Below the pieces are notes generated by a model that searched no databases, had not been told where the DNA came from, and saw only the letters and a program-made list of their open reading frames with translations. From Desulfurivibrio alkaliphilus (GTDB lineage: Bacteria; Desulfobacterota; Desulfobulbia; Desulfobulbales; Desulfurivibrionaceae), in contig DSDS01000067.1 in NCBI GenBank assembly GCA_011048585.1, positions 1 to 9,673 on the forward strand: 9,673 bases of DNA. The letters run 5' to 3'. The position numbers and the translations under genes are program-made. Below are positions 5,436-9,673 of the stretch, one piece after another. Positions within the stretch are counted from its first letter, which is position 1. Every line of letters starts with the position of its first letter.

Positions 5436-7073
5436 CTAAAGGCGCAGATCCACCTGCCCTTGCCACAGGCTTTCCCGCAGGGCCGTGATCTCGGGGTCCT
5501 CCAGGTAGTCGTCGAAATTGATCCGTTTGTCGATGATGCCGCCCGGAGTGATCTCGATGATCCGATTGGCGGTGGTGGCCACCAGTTGATGGTCGTGGGA
5601 GGAGAAGAGGATCACTTCGGGAAAGGCGATCAGGCCGTCGTTCAAAGCGGTGATCGATTCCAGATCCAGGTGGTTGGTGGGTTCGTCCAGAATCAGGGCG
5701 TTGGCCCCGCTGAGCATCATCCGGGCCAGCATGCAGCGCACCCGTTCCCCGCCGGAGAGGACGCTGGTCTTTTTCAGGGCCTCGTCACCGGAAAAGAGCA
5801 TCTTGCCCAGAAAACCCCGGGCGAAGCTTTCCCCCTCGCTGTCCGGGGTGTATTGCCCCAGCCATTCCACCAGGGTCATGTCGTTGTTGAAAAAGGCGCT
5901 GTTATCCTTGGGGAAGTAGGAGGTGGTCATGGTCACCCCCCAGCGAAACTCGCCCCGGTCCGGGGTCAGCTCCCCGGTGAGGATCTGAAACAGGGTGGTT
6001 TTGGCCAGGGAGTTGGCGCCGATGAAGGCGATCTTGTCCCCCTTGTGCACCGTCAGGCTGAAGTCGTCCAGCACCGTTGCCCCCTCCATCTCCTTGCCCA
6101 GGCCCTTGGCCTCCAGGATGATGTCGCCGCAGGGCCGGTCGGGCTTGAAGAGGATAAAGGGGTATTTGCGCGAAGAGGCGGGCAACTCCTCCACGGTCAA
6201 TTTTTCCAGCAGCTTCTTGCGCGAGGTGGCTTGCTTGGCTTTGGAGGCGTTGGAGGAGAAACGCTGGATAAACTCGCTCAGCTCCTTGGCCTTGGCGGCG
6301 GTCTTGCGGTTTTCATCCTGCTTCTGTTTGAGGAAGAGCTGGCTGGCCTGATACCAGAAGTCGTAGTTGCCCACGTAGGTGCGGATTTCGCCGAAATCGA
6401 TATCGGCGATGTGGGTGCAGACCTGGTTGAGAAAATGGCGATCATGGGAGACGATGATCACCGTGTTCTGGAAGCGGAAGAGGAAATCTTCCAACCAGGT
6501 GATGGATTTGAGGTCCAGGTGGTTGGTGGGCTCGTCCAGCAGCAGGATGTCGGGGTTGCCAAACAGGGCCTGGGCCAGCAGTACCCGCACCTTGTCGCCC
6601 CCTTCCAGCTCCTTCATCTTCTTGGCATGGAACTCCTCGGGGATGCCCAGGCCCTTGAGCAGCACCGCCACCTCCGATTCCACCTCGTAGCCGTTCATCT
6701 CGGCGAATTCTCCCTCCAGCTCTCCGGCCCGGATGCCGTCGGCATCGGAAAGTTCCGGCTGGGCGTAAAGGGCGTTGCGCTCGGCCATCAGTTCGAAAAG
6801 GCGCTGGTGGCCCATCACCACCGTGTCGAAGACGGTCTCCTCGTCGAAGGCGAACTGGTCCTGCCGCAATACCGCGATCCGTTCCCTGGGCCCGACGATC
6901 ACCTCACCCTTGTCGGCCTCCTTCTCGCCGGCCAGAATTTTGAGGAAGGTGGATTTACCCGAGCCGTTGGCCCCGATCAGGCCGTAGCAGTTGCCGGGGG
7001 TGAACTTGATGTTAACCTCTTTGAAGATAATCCGCTTACCGTAGGCGAGGGAGATGTTGGCGGTGCTGATCAT
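5436..7073 (-). CDS. ybiT: ABC-F family ATPase, YbiT type (ribosome-associated)
   Basis: This 545-residue soluble protein has two ABC domains and no membrane span, as expected for ABC-F proteins that act at the ribosomal E site. Domain 1 has Walker A GANGSGKS (34-41), LEGGDK (156-161) as a variant signature and ILLLDEPTNHLD (176-187). A charged P-site tRNA interaction linker lies at about 240-300. Domain 2 has LSGGER (439-444) and LILDEPTNHLD (460-470). The LRQDQFAF block and the MGH...ER...YAQPELSDADG region match YbiT (530 residues in E. coli) closely. The second Walker A reads GANSLAKTT (352-360): Lys358 and Thr359 remain but both inner glycines are replaced. AAGGA stands six bases before the ATG. 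It may modulate translation or ribosome stalling; no antibiotic-resistance role is implied by the sequence. Confidence 0.88.
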   Translation of the reverse strand: MISTANISLAYGKRIIFKEVNIKFTPGNCYGLIGANGSGKSTFLKILAGEKEADKGEVIVGPRERIAVLRQDQFAFDEETVFDTVVMGHQRLFELMAERNALYAQPELSDADGIRAGELEGEFAEMNGYEVESEVAVLLKGLGIPEEFHAKKMKELEGGDKVRVLLAQALFGNPDILLLDEPTNHLDLKSITWLEDFLFRFQNTVIIVSHDRHFLNQVCTHIADIDFGEIRTYVGNYDFWYQASQLFLKQKQDENRKTAAKAKELSEFIQRFSSNASKAKQATSRKKLLEKLTVEELPASSRKYPFILFKPDRPCGDIILEAKGLGKEMEGATVLDDFSLTVHKGDKIAFIGANSLAKTTLFQILTGELTPDRGEFRWGVTMTTSYFPKDNSAFFNNDMTLVEWLGQYTPDSEGESFARGFLGKMLFSGDEALKKTSVLSGGERVRCMLARMMLSGANALILDEPTNHLDLESITALNDGLIAFPEVILFSSHDHQLVATTANRIIEITPGGIIDKRINFDDYLEDPEITALRESLWQGQVDLRL

Positions 7074-7167
7074 ACTGGTTCCTTGGCTTTGAGGTGCGAG
7101 CAGACGGGCGGGGCCGGCCTTGACCGGTTCCGCGTGGACTGGCTCGGATTATGGGGCGAAACCGGCC

Positions 7168-7196
7168 AATATACGCGAAATTTTGGGGTCTGGCAA
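7168..7196 (-). promoter_or_regulatory. Sigma-70 type promoter of the ABC-F gene
   Basis: On the minus strand TTGCCA (7191-7196) and TATATT (7168-7173) are separated by exactly 17 bp. The predicted start near 7161 gives a leader of about 88 nt before the ATG at 7073. The promoter lies in the gap after the LysR gene, so the ABC-F gene is probably transcribed separately. Confidence 0.55.
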
Positions 7197-7220
7197 GCAG
7201 CTTTTAGGGCAAGGTCGGCC

Positions 7221-8201
7221 TCATTCCCTTGGCCGAGGCTTGGAGACCCCTTTGAGCAGGGTTTCCTGGAGGGTCCACGGCGAGGTCAGGCAGGCGCAGC
7301 CGTGTTCGCCATCTTTAATCCGGGAACAGAAGGCGACGAACTCCCGCATCAGATTGGTGGCGGTTTTGTTTTTGTAGTGGATAATCTGGAGGGTACGCCA
7401 CATGTCTACCCCCTGCACCCGCAGGGCCACCAGCCACTTTTCCTCCAGCTCCCGGCAGATGGTGAGGTTGGAGACGCAACCCACTCCCGCTCCCGCTTCC
7501 ACCGCTTTCTTGATCGCCTCGGTGTGGCCCAGTTCCATGCTTAATCGCAGCCGGGAGAGATGGCCGGCCAGTTTCTTCTTGAAGATCTGGGCGGTGCCGG
7601 AGCCCTGTTCCCGCATGATCCAGTCGCAGTGATCCAGGTCGTCCGGCACTTTGAAAACGGTCTTGGCGGCCAGGGGATGGGAGGGGCCGGTGATCACCAC
7701 CAGCTCATCCTTGAACCAGGGGTGGCTTTCAACCTGCGGGCTGGTGATCTCGCCCTCGACAAAACCCAGATCCGCATCTCCTTCCATGATCATGGTTTCG
7801 GCGTGGCGGGTATTGCAAACCAGCATATTGATCGAGGCGGCGGGATGCAGTTTTTTGAAGGCCCCGATAAAGTAGGGGAGGACATAGTTGCCGATGGTGG
7901 AGCTGGCCACGATTCGCAAGGCGCCGGCCACCTTTTCATCGTTTTCACTCAGTAGTGCTTCCACGCTGTTTACCTGGCCGAGAATATCCTTGGCAATGGG
8001 CAACAGGTAGCGGCCCCGGTCGTTGATCAGCAGGTTGCGACCCCGGCGGTCGAAGAGTGGGCCGTTGAGCTGGTTTTGCAGCTCGCTCAGGGCCATGCTG
8101 ACCGCTGACTGGGTAAGCCGCAGTTTGGCGCTGGCCCTGGTGACCTGCTTGGTTTCAGCTACCGCCATGAAAATTTCCAGTTGCCGTAATGTTATACTCA
8201 T
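7221..8201 (-). CDS. LysR-family transcriptional regulator, YeiE-like
   Basis: This 326-residue regulator starts with a winged helix-turn-helix (about 3-60, with the LTQSAVSMALSELQNQL recognition region). A linker helix and a periplasmic-binding-protein-like effector domain (about 92-295) follow. Stretches such as LRIVASSTIGNYVLP (95-109), DELVVITGPSHPLA, MREQGSGTAQI and MELGHTEAIKKAV resemble E. coli YeiE, a sulfite-responsive LysR protein, more than generic family members. A sulfur-linked ligand is therefore possible but not shown. The C-terminus carries a tail of about 30 residues beyond the usual family end. It is divergent from the PilZ gene across a 136-bp AT-rich gap, the common LysR arrangement, so it may regulate that gene as well as itself. 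No strong ribosome binding site precedes ATG 8201. Confidence 0.85.
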   Translation of the reverse strand: MSITLRQLEIFMAVAETKQVTRASAKLRLTQSAVSMALSELQNQLNGPLFDRRGRNLLINDRGRYLLPIAKDILGQVNSVEALLSENDEKVAGALRIVASSTIGNYVLPYFIGAFKKLHPAASINMLVCNTRHAETMIMEGDADLGFVEGEITSPQVESHPWFKDELVVITGPSHPLAAKTVFKVPDDLDHCDWIMREQGSGTAQIFKKKLAGHLSRLRLSMELGHTEAIKKAVEAGAGVGCVSNLTICRELEEKWLVALRVQGVDMWRTLQIIHYKNKTATNLMREFVAFCSRIKDGEHGCACLTSPWTLQETLLKGVSKPRPRE

Positions 8202-8258
8202 CTTGTTTGCGCTATCTTCAGTTAAATTTATGTTAATTATTAAGATAATGCATTTTTA

Positions 8259-8287
8259 TTTATTGTTGGCATTGGCTATGGTGTCAA
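8259..8287 (-). promoter_or_regulatory. Promoter of the LysR regulator gene
   Basis: On the minus strand a perfect TTGACA (8282-8287) is followed after 17 bp by AATAAA (8259-8264). The predicted start near 8252 gives a leader of about 50 nt. A second TTGACA (8297-8302) lies 15 bp upstream as part of a duplicated 10-mer. Confidence 0.45.
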
Positions 8288-8302
8288 GTGAAATGGTGTC
8301 AA
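8278..8302. repeat. 10-bp direct repeat in the divergent promoter region
   Basis: ATGGTGTCAA occurs at 8278-8287 and 8293-8302, with 5 bp between copies. Each copy carries TTGACA on the minus strand, so the duplication overlaps the -35 region of the LysR gene. It lies 36-60 bp before the PilZ start. It could be an operator or a duplicated -35 element. Confidence 0.55.
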
Positions 8303-8337
8303 AAAGATGCAGGATCACCAAGAATTAGGAGAAAGCC

Positions 8338-8871
8338 ATGAATACACAAAAGTGTTTGGTCGATGATTCGGCCCCCGTCACCCTGAAGGAAGTGATTCGG
8401 GCGCGCTCCAGCCTTGTCCGTCAGACCGATTTTCACTGGTTCGAACCTCCGGTTCCCTCCCTTGAGTCGTGGACGGCCCAGCCCTCTCTGGAATCTCAGC
8501 TCTGTCTGCAACGGAAATTTCCCCGTTTCTCGCCCCGCCACAAACTTTATGTTCTGCATCGGGAACTGGGGCGAGTGGTCAATCTGGGCATGGGGGGGCT
8601 CTGCTTCACCTATTTTGATGACCCCAACCGGCAATCGCCGCTGCCCCAGGAGGGCCTGCTGGTCACCGCCGACAATCACTATCTGGAAGGCTTGCCCTTC
8701 GAGGTGATCGCCGACCTGGTGGTAATTCCCCATTACCACGGAAAATATCGGGTCAGAAAACGCTGTGTGCGCTTCGGCGAATTGGAAGATGAGCAGGTGG
8801 AAAAGCTGGAGAACTTCATTCTCGAAAACGCCCATATTCCCCAGCTGTCGACCAAGATCGACCGGATTTGA
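8338..8871 (+). CDS. PilZ-domain protein, putative c-di-GMP receptor
   Basis: This 177-residue soluble protein has about 55 N-terminal residues of unknown fold, then a single PilZ domain. The c-di-GMP binding RxxxR motif is present as RKFPR (59-63), followed by NLGMGG (82-87) in the place of the usual (D/N)xSxxG, with Gly where Ser is normal. The end CVRFGELEDEQVEKLENFI (143-161) is a typical PilZ C-terminal strand and helix. AGGAG (8327-8331) lies six bases before ATG 8338. It has its own terminator downstream and is divergent from the LysR gene, which may control it. The effector partner is unknown; motility, exopolysaccharide or adhesion would be usual for the family. Confidence 0.82.
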   Translation: MNTQKCLVDDSAPVTLKEVIRARSSLVRQTDFHWFEPPVPSLESWTAQPSLESQLCLQRKFPRFSPRHKLYVLHRELGRVVNLGMGGLCFTYFDDPNRQSPLPQEGLLVTADNHYLEGLPFEVIADLVVIPHYHGKYRVRKRCVRFGELEDEQVEKLENFILENAHIPQLSTKIDRI

Positions 8872-8922
8872 CCGGCCCCCCGGCCCTTTCTCCCCCTTTG
8901 GAGGCCGCCTCTCCCTCATCTT

Positions 8923-8952
8923 GCGGGTTCCCTCTTTGGGTCCCGCTTTTTT
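8923..8952 (+). terminator. Rho-independent terminator after the PilZ gene
   Basis: GCGGG (8923-8927) pairs with CCCGC (8942-8946), with an inner CCC/GGG stem, followed by six T (8947-8952). It separates the PilZ gene from the YcaO gene. Confidence 0.8.
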
Positions 8953-8991
8953 CCGCCCGCTCCCATCCATACCACTTTGTACTATAAATAC

Positions 8992-9020
8992 TTGACAAGC
9001 TGAAACGGCTTGGGCATTTT
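8992..9020 (+). promoter_or_regulatory. Possible promoter of the YcaO gene
   Basis: TTGACA (8992-8997) is a perfect -35 hexamer, but the element 17 bp on is only CATTTT (9015-9020), three of six matches to the -10 consensus. An activator would be needed, or the true promoter uses the nearby TATAAA at about 8983-8988. Confidence 0.3.
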
Positions 9021-9065
9021 CATGTTCCGTTGAACAACCCCATTGAAAGCAGCCGGAGGATGAAG

Positions 9066-9673
9066 ATGCGCCAAACCGCCAGCCGCCCGCCCGTTCCCGC
9101 ACCGATCACCTACGGGGATTGCCTCAAAAGTTATACCTACGATCAGGACAAGGTCTGCACCCCCGGGGAGACTATCACCAAACTGAAGCAGCGACTGGCC
9201 GAGGTCAAACTCGATATTTTGAATGATGTGCGCCGGGTGGACAGCGGTCGCTTGGATATTCCGGTCTATTTCAGCGTCTGCGGCCGGGAAGCCTTCGAGG
9301 TGATCCGCAACAAGAAACAGTTGGGCAAGGGGTGTACCCCGGCCCAGTCCCAGGCCAGCGCCTGTATGGAACTGATCGAGCGCTTCAGTTTTTTCAGTTT
9401 CCGGCAGAATCCGGCCAACTTCATTCGGGCCACTCACGCCGAACTCAAGGCCGAGGGGTTGCCCCTGCTGCCCCTGTCGGTCCTGTTGCAGTCGGTTCAC
9501 GACGAGACCACCTCCGCGGAGACCTGGGAGCAGTTGATCGCCGAGATCCCCATCCGCTGGGCCTGGGCCACCAACCTCAATCAGGGGGAAATGGTGCTGG
9601 TGCCCTTCTCCTGGTTCTACGCGATCAACGAATTCAACGGCCCCTCCGCCGGCACCACCCCGGAACCCAACAA
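9066..9673 (+). CDS. YcaO-domain protein, N-terminal part (cut by the window edge)
   Basis: The first 202 residues of a YcaO-family ATP-dependent enzyme are visible. The key block is GKGCTPAQSQASACMELIER (87-106), with Glu102, Glu105 and Arg106 matching the ATP/Mg-binding ExxER of the family. NGPSAGTT (191-198) corresponds to the NGxAAGNT motif near the second nucleotide-contact region. YcaO enzymes phosphorylate a peptide amide to form azolines, thioamides or amidines, or act as stand-alone enzymes such as E. coli YcaO in RimO-dependent ribosomal protein modification. No precursor peptide, TfuA or dehydrogenase partner is seen before the gene. GGAGG (9055-9059) is six bases before ATG 9066 and abuts the in-frame ATG 9060, so 9066 is preferred. 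It is separated from the PilZ gene by a terminator. Confidence 0.85.
   Translation, partial: MRQTASRPPVPAPITYGDCLKSYTYDQDKVCTPGETITKLKQRLAEVKLDILNDVRRVDSGRLDIPVYFSVCGREAFEVIRNKKQLGKGCTPAQSQASACMELIERFSFFSFRQNPANFIRATHAELKAEGLPLLPLSVLLQSVHDETTSAETWEQLIAEIPIRWAWATNLNQGEMVLVPFSWFYAINEFNGPSAGTTPEPN

Noticed and set aside
5394..7544. A 716-codon open frame on the plus strand, longer than the ABC-F gene it overlaps
   Set aside because: It is antisense to a clear ABC-F gene and part of the LysR gene, rich in Gly, Val, Gln and His, with no recognisable domain; GC-rich codon use on the other strand explains its length.
8982..9500. A 172-codon minus-strand open frame overlapping the YcaO gene, and a 267-codon one over the PilZ gene (8299-9102)
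   Set aside because: The opposite strand carries the YcaO and PilZ motifs; these frames have low-complexity compositions typical of antisense shadows.

Overview
The window is GC-rich and reads as chromosomal DNA of a Gram-negative anaerobe. The best guess is a Desulfobacterota (Desulfobulbales/Desulfurivibrio-like) bacterium. This rests on gene flavour only: a histidine kinase with a c-type heme (CxxCH) periplasmic sensor, FetAB, a PilZ protein, a stand-alone YcaO enzyme and a sigma-54 promoter. No rRNA, tRNA, CRISPR array or transposase was seen.

Layout. Positions 1-121 hold a ~108-bp imperfect palindrome. Positions 122-581 are a long gene-free regulatory region. It contains three GTGTTGCA boxes (two inside perfect TGTTGCAACA palindromes), a perfect IHF consensus and a strong sigma-54 (-24/-12) promoter, in the order expected for an enhancer-dependent promoter. 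This drives a compact unit of two small membrane proteins of unknown function (582-797, 854-1162), closed by a strong intrinsic terminator (1200-1233). Positions 1244-~1700 (minus) are the decayed remnant of a peptidase U32 gene. fetA-fetB (1870-3248, plus) encode a putative FetAB-type (YbbLM) ABC iron exporter with a 4-bp overlap. A heme-binding sensor histidine kinase (3241-5310, minus) converges on fetB with an 8-bp overlap of coding ends. Upstream of it on the minus strand are an ABC-F ATPase of the YbiT type (5436-7073) and a LysR regulator most like YeiE (7221-8201). Divergent from the regulator are a PilZ-domain protein (8338-8871, with terminator) and the N-terminal third to half of a YcaO-domain enzyme (9066 to the window edge).

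How the genes fit together. Apart from fetAB and the two-gene sigma-54 unit, this looks like a set of independent transcription units. Environmental sensing is the common flavour: heme/redox sensing by the kinase, c-di-GMP by PilZ, a small-molecule ligand by LysR, and iron export by FetAB. No response regulator sits next to the kinase. The least explained parts are the sigma-54 controlled pair of tiny membrane proteins with its elaborate control region, and the YcaO enzyme, whose substrate is not visible in the window.
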